This document shows, one piece after another, positions 1 to 8,863 of a stretch of 64,000 nt of DNA. The notes under the pieces are model-generated. The model was not told the DNA's origin, ran no database searches, and saw only the letters and a list, made by a program, of their open reading frames with translations. The DNA is from AP-15 sp963702685 (GTDB lineage: Bacteria; Pseudomonadota; Alphaproteobacteria; ATCC43930; CGMCC-115725). The stretch's first letter is position 1. Every line of letters begins with the position of its first letter. The stretch covers positions 186,001-250,000 of the forward strand of contig CAVPDQ010000006.1 in NCBI GenBank assembly GCA_963702685.1, in the 5' to 3' direction. The translations under genes and the position numbers were made by a program.

Positions 1-1704
1 CCCGGTCTTTTGCCCCAAGCGGCCCATCTCGACGATCAGATCGGCGATCGGCAACTTCCTGTAGTTCGGGTTTTGCGCGGCGCGGCGCTGGCGGCTGTCA
101 TAGCCGATGTCGAGACCCGACAAATCCGAGGTCGCAAACGGCCCGATCGGATAGCCGAAATCGACCATGACCTTGTCCACCTGCTCGGGCAGCGCCCCCT
201 CTTCGAGCATGATGGTCATCTCGGTGCCGAAGGGCGTGCGGCTCCTATTGGCGACAAAGCCGTCGCCATTCCCGGCCATGGCGCTGACCTTGCCGATCTT
301 GCGGCCCAAATCCATCGCCGTCGCCAAGGTGTCGGGCGCGCTCTTGGCGCCCTTTACGGCCTCGAACAATTTCATGACGTTGGCCGGGGCGAAGAAATGC
401 GTGCCGCAAACGTCCTGCGGTCGCCCGGTCGCGTTCGCCATGATGTCGATGTCGATGCCTGAAGTGTTGGTGTAGAGGAGCGCGCCCGGCTTCATGACCG
501 CGTCGAGCTTTTTGAAGACCTCCTCCTTGACCGGGATGCGCTCGAACACCGCCTCGATCACGACGTCGCAATCCTTGATGTCGTCATAGCCGGTGACCGG
601 CTCGATCAAGCCCATGCGGCGGTCCATCTCGGCTTGGCTGAGGCTGCCGCGGCGGATGCTGGTTTCGTAATTGGCGCGGATGCGGGCGAGGCCGCGGTCG
701 AGCGCGTCCTGGCTCGCTTCGAGCAACTTCACCGGGAAGCCGAATTCGGCAAAGCTCATCGCGATGCCGCCGCCCATCGTGCCGGCGCCGACGACCGCCG
801 CATTCCTGATCGGGCGCAATGGCGTCGAGCGCGGGATGTCGGGGAGCCGCGCCACCTCGCGCTCGGCGAAAAAGGCATAGCGCAAAGCGCGCGCTTCGTC
901 CGAATTTTCGAGCTCGTCGAACAGCTCGCGCTCGCGCCGCACACCGTCGTCGAACGGCATATTGCAGGCGTTTTCGACCGATTGGATGGCGTGATAGGGG
1001 GCCTTCTGGTTGCGCGCGCGGCGCGCGATCGACCGGCGCATCGCCTCGAAGACGCCGGGATCGGCCTGGGCCTCGGCGAGCTTGCCGTCACGGTCGCGGA
1101 TGCGCGGCACCGGCAGGTCGGCGACGCGGCGGGCAAAGGCGATTGCCGCCTCGCGCAGATCGCCGCCCGCCGGCACCAATTCGTCGATGACGCCGAGAGA
1201 ATGAGCTTCCTCGGCCGGCACATGGCGGCCGGTGACGATCATGTCGAGCGCCGCCTTGGGGCCGATCAGCCGCGGCAGGCGCTGCGTCCCGCCGCTCCCC
1301 GGAATGATGCCGATCAGCACCTCGGGGAGCCCGACCTTGGCGGAGGGCACGGCGATGCGCCAGTTCGAGGCGAGGGCGATCTCGAAGCCGCCGCCCAAGG
1401 CATAGCCGTGGATCGCCGCGACCACCGGCTTCCGGCTCGCATCGAGCACCTGGTGCGGGCGCCGCCCTTCGATGGGCGGCGGCCGGTTGGTGCCGAACTG
1501 GCGGATGTCGGCGCCGGCGATAAAGCTCCGCCCCGCCCCGATCAATACCATCGCGTGGATCGAGGGGTCGGCATTGCCGCGCTCGACACTCTCGACAATG
1601 CCCTCGGGCACGCCGGGCGACAGCGCATTGACCGGCGGGTTGTCGATCGTGATGACCCCCACCCCGTCCACATTCTCAAACCGAACCAACGTGTTTTCGG
1701 GCAT
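1..1704 (-). CDS. Enoyl-CoA hydratase / 3-hydroxyacyl-CoA dehydrogenase fusion (FadJ/FadB-like), 3' end outside window
   Basis: The reverse strand reads without a stop from ATG at 1704 to the window edge, so the C-terminus is missing. The first ~190 residues are a crotonase domain: AGADI and HGYALGGGFEIA form the oxyanion hole, and both catalytic glutamates are present (GGGFEIA and GLPEVLIGI). From about residue 300 a Rossmann fold begins (VVGAGTMGGGIA), followed by GTHFFAPANVM with the catalytic His of 3-hydroxyacyl-CoA dehydrogenases. It should hydrate enoyl-CoA and oxidise the 3-hydroxyacyl-CoA in beta-oxidation. The thiolase-like gene nearby is of another type, so the partner thiolase is probably elsewhere. 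Confidence 0.93.
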   Translation of the reverse strand, partial: MPENTLVRFENVDGVGVITIDNPPVNALSPGVPEGIVESVERGNADPSIHAMVLIGAGRSFIAGADIRQFGTNRPPPIEGRRPHQVLDASRKPVVAAIHGYALGGGFEIALASNWRIAVPSAKVGLPEVLIGIIPGSGGTQRLPRLIGPKAALDMIVTGRHVPAEEAHSLGVIDELVPAGGDLREAAIAFARRVADLPVPRIRDRDGKLAEAQADPGVFEAMRRSIARRARNQKAPYHAIQSVENACNMPFDDGVRRERELFDELENSDEARALRYAFFAEREVARLPDIPRSTPLRPIRNAAVVGAGTMGGGIAMSFAEFGFPVKLLEASQDALDRGLARIRANYETSIRRGSLSQAEMDRRMGLIEPVTGYDDIKDCDVVIEAVFERIPVKEEVFKKLDAVMKPGALLYTNTSGIDIDIMANATGRPQDVCGTHFFAPANVMKLFEAVKGAKSAPDTLATAMDLGRKIGKVSAMAGNGDGFVANRSRTPFGTEMTIMLEEGALPEQVDKVMVDFGYPIGPFATSDLSGLDIGYDSRQRRAAQNPNYRKLPIADLIVEMGRLGQKTG

Positions 1705-1758
1705 GTCATGTCCCTCCGGATAAATTCACCAGTGAGGCAGCGAGGCAATGAGATTTCC

Positions 1759-2142
1759 TCATAGCATGAGCCTCCGGATGCCGTCCTTCAGAACCGGCGT
1801 ATTGAAGTTCAGCAATAAGCCGATACGAATTCCGCTCAGCTTCATATAAGTTAGTAGCTGCGCTTCGTGTATCGGCAGCAAGCGTTCGACAGTCTTTAAT
1901 TCAACGATAATCTGCTTACCGACAACGAGATCGAGGCGGTAACCACATTCGAGTCGCATCGACTTATAGATAACTGGCAACGGGACTTGCCGTCGCACAT
2001 CGAGGTTGTTTTCTTTAAGCTCAAAACACAGACATTCTTCGTACGCCGATTCCAGCAAGCCGGGACCGAGTTGCCGGTGTACTTCTATGGCGAAGCCAAT
2101 AATCTTTTCGGTCAGCAGATCGTTTTCGTGCGGCATTCCCAC
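1759..2142 (-). CDS. GxxExxY family protein
   Basis: This 127-residue protein carries the family motif GPGLLESAYEECL near residue 26 and a later YRLDLVVGKQIIVELK stretch. That stretch resembles the D...ExK core of PD-(D/E)XK nuclease-like folds, to which the GxxExxY family is related. The cellular role of the family is not established. The ATG at 2142 is followed by a second possible start (MPHEN) two codons later. Base composition is visibly less GC-rich than in the flanking genes, consistent with horizontal acquisition. It lies between two fatty-acid genes with no obvious link to them. Confidence 0.85.
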   Translation of the reverse strand: MGMPHENDLLTEKIIGFAIEVHRQLGPGLLESAYEECLCFELKENNLDVRRQVPLPVIYKSMRLECGYRLDLVVGKQIIVELKTVERLLPIHEAQLLTYMKLSGIRIGLLLNFNTPVLKDGIRRLML

Positions 2143-2187
2143 CAGCTCGGCCTCTCACTGTCTCACAGCCTCATTGTTCAAGCTAAC

Positions 2188-3348
2188 CTACACCGTCGCC
2201 ACCGTGCCTAAGATCACGGTGGCTTGCGAGGAGAGGACGCCGCCATTGCCGTGGGCGAGGGCGATTTCGGCGCCATTGGCGATCTGGCGGGCGCCGCATT
2301 CGCCGCGCAATTGGCGGGTCGCTTCGATCAAGAGGAGGAGGCCGTACATGCCGGGGTGGCAGTAGGAGAGGCCGCCGCCATTGGTGTTGACCGGCAAGGC
2401 ACCGCCGGGGGCGATGCGGCCGCCCTCGACAAACGATCCACCCTCGCCCTTTTGGCAAAAGCCGAGGTCTTCCAAAAACAGGATCGGGTTGATCGTGAAC
2501 GCGTCGTAGAGCTCGAGGACGTCGATCTCGGCGGGGCCGAGCCTTGCCATGGCGTAAGCGGCGCGGCCCGAGGCCAAGGCGCCGGTCTGGGTCAGGTTGG
2601 GCATGCTCGAAATATTGGCGTGGGTGATCGCCTGGCCGCAGCCGAGCACATAGGCGGGCGGCTTTTTCAGCGAGCGCGCGCGCTCGGCGGTGGTCATCAC
2701 GACCGCACCGCCGCCGTCGGTGACGAGGCAGATGTCGCGCACCGTGAACGGCCAGCTGACCATCCGTGCCGCCAGCACCTCGGCGATCGAGAGCGGCTTC
2801 TTTTCCCAGGCGACCGGGTTCAGAAGCGCCCATTGCCGTGCGGCCACCGCGACCGCAGCCAATTGCTCGCGCGTCGTGCCGTATAGGTGCATGTGGCGCG
2901 AGGCGGCGAGCGCATAGGCGGTGGACGGCAGAAACGGCCGGAACGGGGTCTCGTAGGGGTTGTATTCGCGCACCGAGGCGTGGCGCCGGCCGATCGTGCG
3001 CTGGGTCGAGCCATAGGCGATGACGGCGACCTTGCACAGCCCGAGCTGCAGCGCCGCCTGGGCGTGCACGACATGAAACATGAAGGACGAGCCGCCGAGG
3101 ATCGTCGTGTCGGTAAAGGCCGGCGAAATGCCGAGATATTCGGCGAGGTTGAGGCCCGAGGTGCGGCTTTGCGCGGTGGCGCATATGAGGCCGTCGATGT
3201 CCTTGAGCGCGAGCCCGCAATCGTCGAGCGCGCGCCGGATGCCCTGCGCCATCAGGTCGATCGGGCTCATCTCGGCGGCGACCGCGCCCAAATCGCTTTC
3301 GGCGACGCCGACGATTGCGGCCGAGCCACGCTGCAAGCCCTCCATCAT
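2188..3348 (-). CDS. Thiolase-like protein (SCP-x/Ltp2-type), probable partner of the DUF35 protein
   Basis: This 386-residue protein has the thiolase superfamily fold: N-terminal AAIVGVAESDLGA, and a C-terminal GGLSYCHPGMYG block that carries the conserved His. The nucleophile loop around residue 85 reads TILGGSSFMFHV, with no cysteine where thiolases need one. Homologues paired with a DUF35 protein (Ltp2/ChsH2, DitF type) act as retro-aldolases on side-chain CoA thioesters, so a C-C lyase role is more likely than thiolysis; this is inference. Its ATG overlaps the stop of the upstream DUF35 gene (ATGA), indicating translational coupling. Confidence 0.85.
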   Translation of the reverse strand: MMEGLQRGSAAIVGVAESDLGAVAAEMSPIDLMAQGIRRALDDCGLALKDIDGLICATAQSRTSGLNLAEYLGISPAFTDTTILGGSSFMFHVVHAQAALQLGLCKVAVIAYGSTQRTIGRRHASVREYNPYETPFRPFLPSTAYALAASRHMHLYGTTREQLAAVAVAARQWALLNPVAWEKKPLSIAEVLAARMVSWPFTVRDICLVTDGGGAVVMTTAERARSLKKPPAYVLGCGQAITHANISSMPNLTQTGALASGRAAYAMARLGPAEIDVLELYDAFTINPILFLEDLGFCQKGEGGSFVEGGRIAPGGALPVNTNGGGLSYCHPGMYGLLLLIEATRQLRGECGARQIANGAEIALAHGNGGVLSSQATVILGTVATV

Positions 3349-3728
3349 GCCGCCTCCGCTGGAGCGAAGACCGGATAGGCGGGATCGTCGCCGCCGGGCC
3401 GATGGATGCGGAATTTGACGCGCATCCCGATCGCGACCATTTCAGGCGCCAAATCCTCGACCCGGCTCATCAGCCGAAAGCCTTCGTCCATATCGATCAG
3501 CGCCACATTGTAGGGGGCACCCTCGCGGGGATGGGTGACCGTTGTCGCGTAGACCGTGCCGAGCCCGGCGCTCAATCGCCATTCGAGCCGCTCGCTGCCG
3601 GTATAGGGGCAGATCACGCGCGGGTAGAACACCGCACGGCTCGCCTCCGGGCTCCATTGATAGGCGAGCTCGCCCTTGTCGAGATGGGCCTGATAGACCG
3701 CCAGAGGTGATTGCTCCATGCGCCGCAT
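3345..3728 (-). CDS. DUF35 / OB-fold acyl-CoA-associated protein
   Basis: About 127 residues, starting at ATG 3728, which has GAGGAAG five bases upstream; the frame is open further upstream but lacks a comparable site. The C-terminal half is an OB fold (GTVYATTVTHPREGAPYNVALIDMD is the usual signature region). The N-terminal rubredoxin-like zinc ribbon of the family is eroded: only VICPYTGSE remains of the usual CPxCG. The gene overlaps the thiolase-like gene by 4 nt. DUF35 proteins bind acyl-CoA and complement thiolase-like aldolases, so the two products probably form one enzyme. Confidence 0.85.
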   Translation of the reverse strand: MRRMEQSPLAVYQAHLDKGELAYQWSPEASRAVFYPRVICPYTGSERLEWRLSAGLGTVYATTVTHPREGAPYNVALIDMDEGFRLMSRVEDLAPEMVAIGMRVKFRIHRPGGDDPAYPVFAPAEAA

Positions 3729-3874
3729 CGCTTCCTCGCCCGCCGCTGAAATATTCTGTCGGGATCGCCAAGCTGCGGCAAGGGCGGCATCCCTCGACCG
3801 AGCCGATCCCAGGAGCCTCGGGTTGCCCCGAGCGCGCGGTCGGGGCAATATGGTCGGGTCAAGATGACCAGTGG

Positions 3875-4129
3875 ATGGATCTTATGGTCGAGAGGCACGT
3901 CGCTGCAGCCGATTTCAAGGCCAAATGCCTGCGCCTGATGGACGAGGTGGCAAAAGACCGCCGAGCGATCGTCATCACCAAGCGAGGCAAGCCGGTCGCC
4001 AAGCTGGTCCCGGTGGAGGCAGAGCCGACAGACCTCTTTGGCTACATGGCGGGGACAGCCCGGATCTGTGGCGACATCATCAATCCGATCGAGGACGCGG
4101 GTTGGACCGGCGATGACGAGAACATCTGA
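3875..4129 (+). CDS. Phd/YefM-type antitoxin of a type II toxin-antitoxin pair
   Basis: An 84-residue protein with the prevent-host-death layout: VAAADFKAKCLRLMDEV (DNA-binding N-terminus) then IVITKRGKPVAKLVPV. The C-terminal tail (residues 52-84) would wrap the toxin. The start was set at ATG 3875; ATG 3884 is a close alternative. Its 3' end overlaps the PIN-domain gene by 17 nt, the usual antitoxin-first operon. Such antitoxins neutralise the cognate RNase and repress their own promoter; the operator should lie in 3729-3874. Confidence 0.88.
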   Translation: MDLMVERHVAAADFKAKCLRLMDEVAKDRRAIVITKRGKPVAKLVPVEAEPTDLFGYMAGTARICGDIINPIEDAGWTGDDENI

Positions 4130-4544
4130 GCCGCAGCCCTTGTTGCTGGATACGCATGTGTGGATCTGGTTCATGCTTGCAGACGTCGAGCTGTCGACCC
4201 GCGAGCGAGACGTGATCAACCGTGCGGCCGCGGCGGGCCGCCTCAGGATCGCGGCGATATCGCTTTGGGAAACCGCACTTTTGGTGTCGGGCCGCCGTGT
4301 TGTTCTCGGCCGACCACTCTCGCAATGGATGACGCAAGCGGTGTCCGCTCCGGGCCTGTCGGTTGAGCCGCTGCTGCCGCAGGTCGCAATCGAGGCATAT
4401 TCTCTACCGGACGGATTTCACCGCGACCCGGCAGATCGGTTGATCGTCGCCACGGCGCGGGTGGCCAACGCCGCGCTGATGACCCGCGACCGGCGCATTC
4501 TCGACTACGCCGCGCGTGGATATCTGACCGCGATCGCTGCTTGA
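4113..4544 (+). CDS. PIN-domain toxin (VapC-like ribonuclease)
   Basis: A 143-residue PIN protein starting at ATG 4113 inside the antitoxin gene. The acidic metal-binding set is visible: LLLDTHVWIW near residue 12, AAISLWETALL near residue 50 and HRDPADRLIVATA near residue 105. TRDRRILDY closes the fold. PIN toxins cleave RNA, often tRNA, using Mg2+. Both genes look intact, so the module is probably functional. It sits between a fatty-acid operon and a beta-propeller gene with no other accessory genes. Confidence 0.9.
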   Translation: MTRTSEPQPLLLDTHVWIWFMLADVELSTRERDVINRAAAAGRLRIAAISLWETALLVSGRRVVLGRPLSQWMTQAVSAPGLSVEPLLPQVAIEAYSLPDGFHRDPADRLIVATARVANAALMTRDRRILDYAARGYLTAIAA

Positions 4545-4730
4545 AGCTCGTTTCCGTTTCGGGTGGCAACACTCGCCGCCGGCGGACCTGTCGATGGGCA
4601 AGCTCACCCTTTGGTGATCGTGAGGGCGGCTTCCCGATCTGCCTCATTCTGTCGGCGGTGAGCCCGGCGCAAGCGGCCCGATAGCGCTCAGGCTGCCATC
4701 CGGCTATCGTTCGCGGCATGCGCGTTTTGC

Positions 4731-6173
4731 TTGCGATTGGCCGCCTGGGTGCTGGTCTGGACCTTTGCGTTATGCCCGAGTGGCTTCCCGCAAACGGTTG
4801 CGACGTTTCACGGCGGCGCCGACCGCAGCGGCAATTTCGTCGTTCCCGGACTGACCTGGGCGCGGGCAAAGGCGCTGCGGCTCGACCCGAATTTTGCGCC
4901 GCGCTTTGCCGGGCATGTCTATGCCCAGCCGCTTTTTTGGCAAGGGATGCTGATCGTCGCGACCGAAAACGACACCGTGGTCGCGATCGACGCGGGCTCG
5001 GGGCGGATTGTGTGGACGCGCTCGCTCGGCCGGGCGGTGCCATTGCGAACGCAGCCCTGCGGCAACATCGACCCGCTCGGCATCACCGGCACGCCGGCGA
5101 TCGACGAAGCCTCGCGCACCCTTTATCTCGATGCGATGGTCGCCGAGGCGGACGGCGCGCACCATCAGGTCTTCGCCCTGTCGCTGGCGAATGGCGCGAC
5201 ATTGCCCGGCTGGCCGGTCGATGTCGGGGCCGCGCTCGGCCGCCGGTTTGTCGCCGCCGACCAGAACGAGCGCGGCGCGCTGTTGATCCAAGGCGGCCGG
5301 GTCTATGTGCCCTATGGCGGGCATTTTGGCGATTGCGGCGACTATCACGGCTGGGTGGTCGGGATCGGCCTCGACCGCCCGCGCGATATCGTCAGCTGGA
5401 GCACGCGCGCTCGCGGCGGCGGCATCTGGGCGCCGGGCGGCATCGCTGGCGACGGCGGCTCGCTCTATGTCGCCACCGGCAACACCTTTGGCGCGCAGCA
5501 ATGGAGCGATGGCGAGGCGGTGTTTCGCCTCGCGCCCGATCTCGTCCGCAACGACCGGGCGCAGGATTATTTCGCGCCTGCGAATTGGCGCATACTCGAC
5601 GGGGACGATCTCGACCTCGGCGGCACCAGCCCGCTGCCTCTGCGGCTGCCGATTGCGGGTGGGGTCCGGAAGCTGGTGCTGGCGCTCGGCAAGGACGGGC
5701 GCGGCTATTTGCTCGACGCCGACAAGCTCGGCGGCATCGGCGGCGGCCTCGCGACGCGAAGGGTCTCGGCCGAGCCGATCCGCACCGCACCCGCCGCCTT
5801 TCCCGCTTCCGGCGGTGTTTTTGTCGCGTTGCCGGTCGAGGGCGCCGATTGCCCGGCGCCGCGGCGCGGCAACGGGCTGACCGTGCTCGCAATCCATGCC
5901 GGGCCGCCGGCCACGATTGCGCCCGCCTGGTGCGCGGCGCTGGACGGCGCCGGCTCGCCGATCGTCACGACGACCGACGGCCATTCCGACCCGATCGTCT
6001 GGGTCCTCGGCGCCGATGGCGACAACCTTCTGCACGGCTATCGCGGCGACACCGGGGAGCCGCTCGTCACCAGCGGCCTTCTCGCCGGCCTCCACCATTT
6101 CCAGACCTTGCTGCCCGCCGCCGGGCGGCTTTATGTCGGCGCCGACGATCGCGTCTACGCTTTTTCGTACTGA
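4731..6173 (+). CDS. Secreted PQQ-like beta-propeller repeat protein
   Basis: About 480 residues. The start is taken as TTG 4731 because the next residues form a signal peptide (hydrophobic LAAWVLVWTFALCPSGF) and no ATG lies in frame upstream; GTG 4749 is an alternative. The body has blade motifs of the quinoprotein-like propeller: MLIVATENDTVVAIDAGSG at ~75-93, SLYVATGNTFG at ~245 and RLYVGADDRVYAF at the end. No PQQ-binding tryptophan/calcium constellation could be recognised, so enzyme activity is not implied. It is exported and may be a scaffold or binding protein. The CapA gene follows 30 nt downstream. Confidence 0.75.
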   Translation: MRLAAWVLVWTFALCPSGFPQTVATFHGGADRSGNFVVPGLTWARAKALRLDPNFAPRFAGHVYAQPLFWQGMLIVATENDTVVAIDAGSGRIVWTRSLGRAVPLRTQPCGNIDPLGITGTPAIDEASRTLYLDAMVAEADGAHHQVFALSLANGATLPGWPVDVGAALGRRFVAADQNERGALLIQGGRVYVPYGGHFGDCGDYHGWVVGIGLDRPRDIVSWSTRARGGGIWAPGGIAGDGGSLYVATGNTFGAQQWSDGEAVFRLAPDLVRNDRAQDYFAPANWRILDGDDLDLGGTSPLPLRLPIAGGVRKLVLALGKDGRGYLLDADKLGGIGGGLATRRVSAEPIRTAPAAFPASGGVFVALPVEGADCPAPRRGNGLTVLAIHAGPPATIAPAWCAALDGAGSPIVTTTDGHSDPIVWVLGADGDNLLHGYRGDTGEPLVTSGLLAGLHHFQTLLPAAGRLYVGADDRVYAFSY

Positions 6174-6203
6174 CCGGTTCGTACTGATCGGCTGGAGGGG
6201 AAG

Positions 6204-7238
6204 ATGGCGAGGATGATCCTGACCGGCGACGTGAATTTGATGAATGTGGACGATGCAGCGGTCCCGTTTTCGCTGCTGCGCGACGAGCTCCGCGCCGCCG
6301 ACATCGTCTTCGGCAATCTCGAATGCTGTCTGTGCCCGCCGCCCGGTGCGCATTCGCTCGAGCGCGAGGGATTTTTTGCGGACCCCGCCATCGCTGGCGA
6401 AGCGTTGCGGTCGGCCGGGTTTCGCGCGGTCGGCGTCGCCAACAACGTCAATTACGGCGAGGCGCCGATCACCGCATCGATCGGTCGGCTCGATCAGCTC
6501 GGCATCCGCCATACCGGGGCCGGCGACAACCGGGCGAATGCCCGCGCGCCGGCGATCGTCGAGGCGGGCGGAGCGCGCTGTGGCTTTTTGCAGCGCAGCT
6601 CGGTCTATTGGCCGACCAATCACGAGGCCGGCGACAATTCGACCGGGATCGCCGTCATCCGCGGCCACACCGCCTATCAGGTGCCGATGCATGGCGGGAG
6701 GCCGCCGGCAAACCGGCCGGGGCTGCCGCCGCAGATCGTCACCTGGGCCGACAAGCAATATCTCGAATGGTTCGCCGCGGATGTCGCGGCGTTGCGGCAG
6801 CAGGCCGATATCGTCGTCGCCTCGTGCCATTGGGGGGTCGGCCGCGAGGTGCTGCGCTACATGACCGAGATCGGCCATGCCGCGATCGACGCCGGCGCCG
6901 ACCTCGTCATCGGCCACGGCCCGCATTATTCGCTGCCGGTCGAGATCTACCGTGGTCGGCCGATCTTTTACGGGCTCGGCAGCTTTTCGTTCCATACCGG
7001 CCATGGCGGGCACCGCCACGGCGACTGGCTCGGCATGATGTTGCGGGTGGCCTGCGAGGGAGACCGCATCGCCGAAACGAGCTTCCAGCTCGTCCGCCAC
7101 GACGCGCAGAACCGGACCGTGCCGTGCGCGCTGGCAAACGAGGGGGCGGCCTTCGACCTGCTCGCCCGCGAGAGTGCCGCTCTCGGCGCCGAGCTGGTGG
7201 CGGAAGGTGACCAGGTGACGGTCCGGCCGCGGGCTTGA
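6204..7238 (+). CDS. CapA family protein (metallophosphatase fold)
   Basis: The 344-residue product opens with MILTGDVNLMN, the D/N metal motif of CapA proteins, and continues with FGNLECCL and VANNVNYGE. In the second half are VASCHWGVGRE and DLVIGHGPHYSLPVEIY, the paired His ligands of the calcineurin-like core. CapA homologues were named from poly-gamma-glutamate capsule synthesis, but many lie outside capsule operons, and no capB/capC is present here. A good ribosome site (GGAGGGGAAG) precedes ATG 6204. No signal peptide is seen, so it is probably cytoplasmic. Confidence 0.87.
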   Translation: MARMILTGDVNLMNVDDAAVPFSLLRDELRAADIVFGNLECCLCPPPGAHSLEREGFFADPAIAGEALRSAGFRAVGVANNVNYGEAPITASIGRLDQLGIRHTGAGDNRANARAPAIVEAGGARCGFLQRSSVYWPTNHEAGDNSTGIAVIRGHTAYQVPMHGGRPPANRPGLPPQIVTWADKQYLEWFAADVAALRQQADIVVASCHWGVGREVLRYMTEIGHAAIDAGADLVIGHGPHYSLPVEIYRGRPIFYGLGSFSFHTGHGGHRHGDWLGMMLRVACEGDRIAETSFQLVRHDAQNRTVPCALANEGAAFDLLARESAALGAELVAEGDQVTVRPRA

Positions 7239-7307
7239 CGGCGCCTGGCGGGTGACGGATTTAATCCGCTCCGCTGCGGCCGAGCGCCCTCAACCGACAG
7301 GAAGAAA

Positions 7308-7631
7308 ATGCCCAACATCACCTATGTTCACGCCGATGGGGCGCGCGAGACGATCGACGTCCCGGTCGGCACCAGCGTCATGCGCGGGGCGATCCTCAAT
7401 AATGTCGACGGCATCGTCGCCGAATGCGGCGGCGAGATGATGTGCGCGACCTGCCACGTCTATGTCGAGGAGGCGCAATTGCCGCTGACCCCGGCGCAGT
7501 CGGACGATGAGAAATCGATGCTCGAATTCACCGCGAGCGAGCGCAAGCCGACGAGCCGCCTGAGCTGCCAATTGGTCGTCACCCCGGAAATGGACGGGCT
7601 CGTCGTCCATCTGCCGGAGACGCAAATCTGA
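7308..7631 (+). CDS. [2Fe-2S] ferredoxin (adrenodoxin type)
   Basis: 107 residues with the vertebrate/bacterial-P450 ferredoxin pattern: ECGGEMMCATC supplies three cluster cysteines near residues 39-48 and RLSCQL the fourth near residue 85. It starts at ATG 7308 and its TGA shares one base with the reductase ATG. It should carry single electrons from the adjacent FAD reductase to a monooxygenase. No cytochrome P450 or Rieske oxygenase is in the window, so the terminal acceptor must be encoded elsewhere. Confidence 0.93.
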   Translation: MPNITYVHADGARETIDVPVGTSVMRGAILNNVDGIVAECGGEMMCATCHVYVEEAQLPLTPAQSDDEKSMLEFTASERKPTSRLSCQLVVTPEMDGLVVHLPETQI

Positions 7632-8863
7632 TGGCCGAGCCGGTCGTCGCCATCATCGGCGCCGGCCAAGGCGGGTTTCAGGCTGCCTCGTCATTGCGCC
7701 AGGAGGGGTTCGGCGGCCGGGTTCTGCTGCTCGGCGACGAGCCGGTATTGCCCTATCAGCGCCCGCCTTTGTCCAAATCCTATCTCGCCGGCGACAGCGG
7801 CCTCGACGAATTATGGCTGCGGCCCGTGGAGTTTTACCAAAAGCAGCGGATCGAGCTGGTCACCGGCGCCAAGGTGGCGGCGATCGACCGGCGCGGGCGC
7901 TGCCTGCGTCTGGCCGAGGGCGGCGAGATCGCGTTCGACCGTCTCGTCCTCGCCACCGGCGCGCGCAACCGGCCCTTGCCGGTGCCCGGCGCCGATCTCG
8001 ACGGCGTCTTGGGCCTGCGCACGCTCGCCGATACCGATTTGCTGCGCGAGCGGCTCGAGGGTGCGCGCGACGTGGTCGTCATCGGCGCGGGGTTTATCGG
8101 GCTCGAATTCGCCTCGGTCGCGATCACCGCGGGGGCCGCGGTGCAGATCGTCGAATTGACCCCACACCCGATGGGCCGGGTGGTGTCGCCGCCGGTCTCG
8201 CAATTCTATGCCGACGCGCACCGCCGCTGGGGGGCGGAGCTGCTGCTCGGCACCGGTGTTGCCCGGATCATCGGCGACAATGGCCGGGTAACCGGGGTCG
8301 AGACCGGCGACGGGCGCCGTCTGCCGGCCGATCTCGTCCTGGTCTGCATCGGCGTCGTTCCCAATGCCGAGCTGGCCGCCGCAGCCGGGCTCGCCATCGA
8401 CAACGGCATCGCCGTCGATGGGTTGCTGGCGACCGCCGAGCCGGCGATTTCGGCGATCGGCGATTGCGCCAATTTTCCGACCCGGTTCGCGCCCTCGCGG
8501 GTGCGCCTCGAATCGGTACAGAACGCGGTCGATCAGGCGCGCGCGGTCGCCGCGCATATCGTTGGAAAGTCGGCCCCCTATGACAAGGTGCCGTGGTTCT
8601 GGAGCGACCAGGGCGATTTGAAATTGCAGATCGCCGGCCTCGCCATCGGCTGCGACGACTGGGTCGTGCGCGGCAACCCGGAGAGCCGCAGCTTCTCGGT
8701 CTTCTGCTATCGCGGCGGCACGCTGGTCGCGGTCGAATTGGTGCACCGCCCGGCCGACCACATCGCCGCCCGCCGCATGCTGGTGGGCGACCCCCGCCTT
8801 TCTCCGGAGGAGGCAGCCGACGAAGGCTTCGATCTCAGGGCCGCGGCGGCGCGCAAGCCGTGA
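7631..8863 (+). CDS. NAD(P)H:ferredoxin reductase, FAD-dependent (putidaredoxin/rhodocoxin reductase-like)
   Basis: 410 residues with two dinucleotide-binding folds: AIIGAGQGGFQAA for FAD at the N-terminus and VVIGAGFIGLEFAS for NAD(P) near residue 150. The FAD pocket motif AISAIGDCANFP follows near residue 275. The C-terminal domain (WFWSDQGDLKLQIAG) is typical of oxygenase-coupled ferredoxin reductases. It starts on the last base of the ferredoxin stop codon, so the pair is co-translated. The next gene begins with GTG inside its TGA. Confidence 0.92.
   Translation: MAEPVVAIIGAGQGGFQAASSLRQEGFGGRVLLLGDEPVLPYQRPPLSKSYLAGDSGLDELWLRPVEFYQKQRIELVTGAKVAAIDRRGRCLRLAEGGEIAFDRLVLATGARNRPLPVPGADLDGVLGLRTLADTDLLRERLEGARDVVVIGAGFIGLEFASVAITAGAAVQIVELTPHPMGRVVSPPVSQFYADAHRRWGAELLLGTGVARIIGDNGRVTGVETGDGRRLPADLVLVCIGVVPNAELAAAAGLAIDNGIAVDGLLATAEPAISAIGDCANFPTRFAPSRVRLESVQNAVDQARAVAAHIVGKSAPYDKVPWFWSDQGDLKLQIAGLAIGCDDWVVRGNPESRSFSVFCYRGGTLVAVELVHRPADHIAARRMLVGDPRLSPEEAADEGFDLRAAAARKP

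Noticed and set aside
4545..4730. An additional small gene between the PIN toxin and the beta-propeller
   Set aside because: Open frames here are short, lack ribosome sites and translate to no recognisable protein.
4770..7100. A 776-codon open frame on the reverse strand opposite the beta-propeller and CapA genes
   Set aside because: It is the antisense shadow of two real genes in high-GC DNA. Its translation is Arg/Asp-rich and matches no family.
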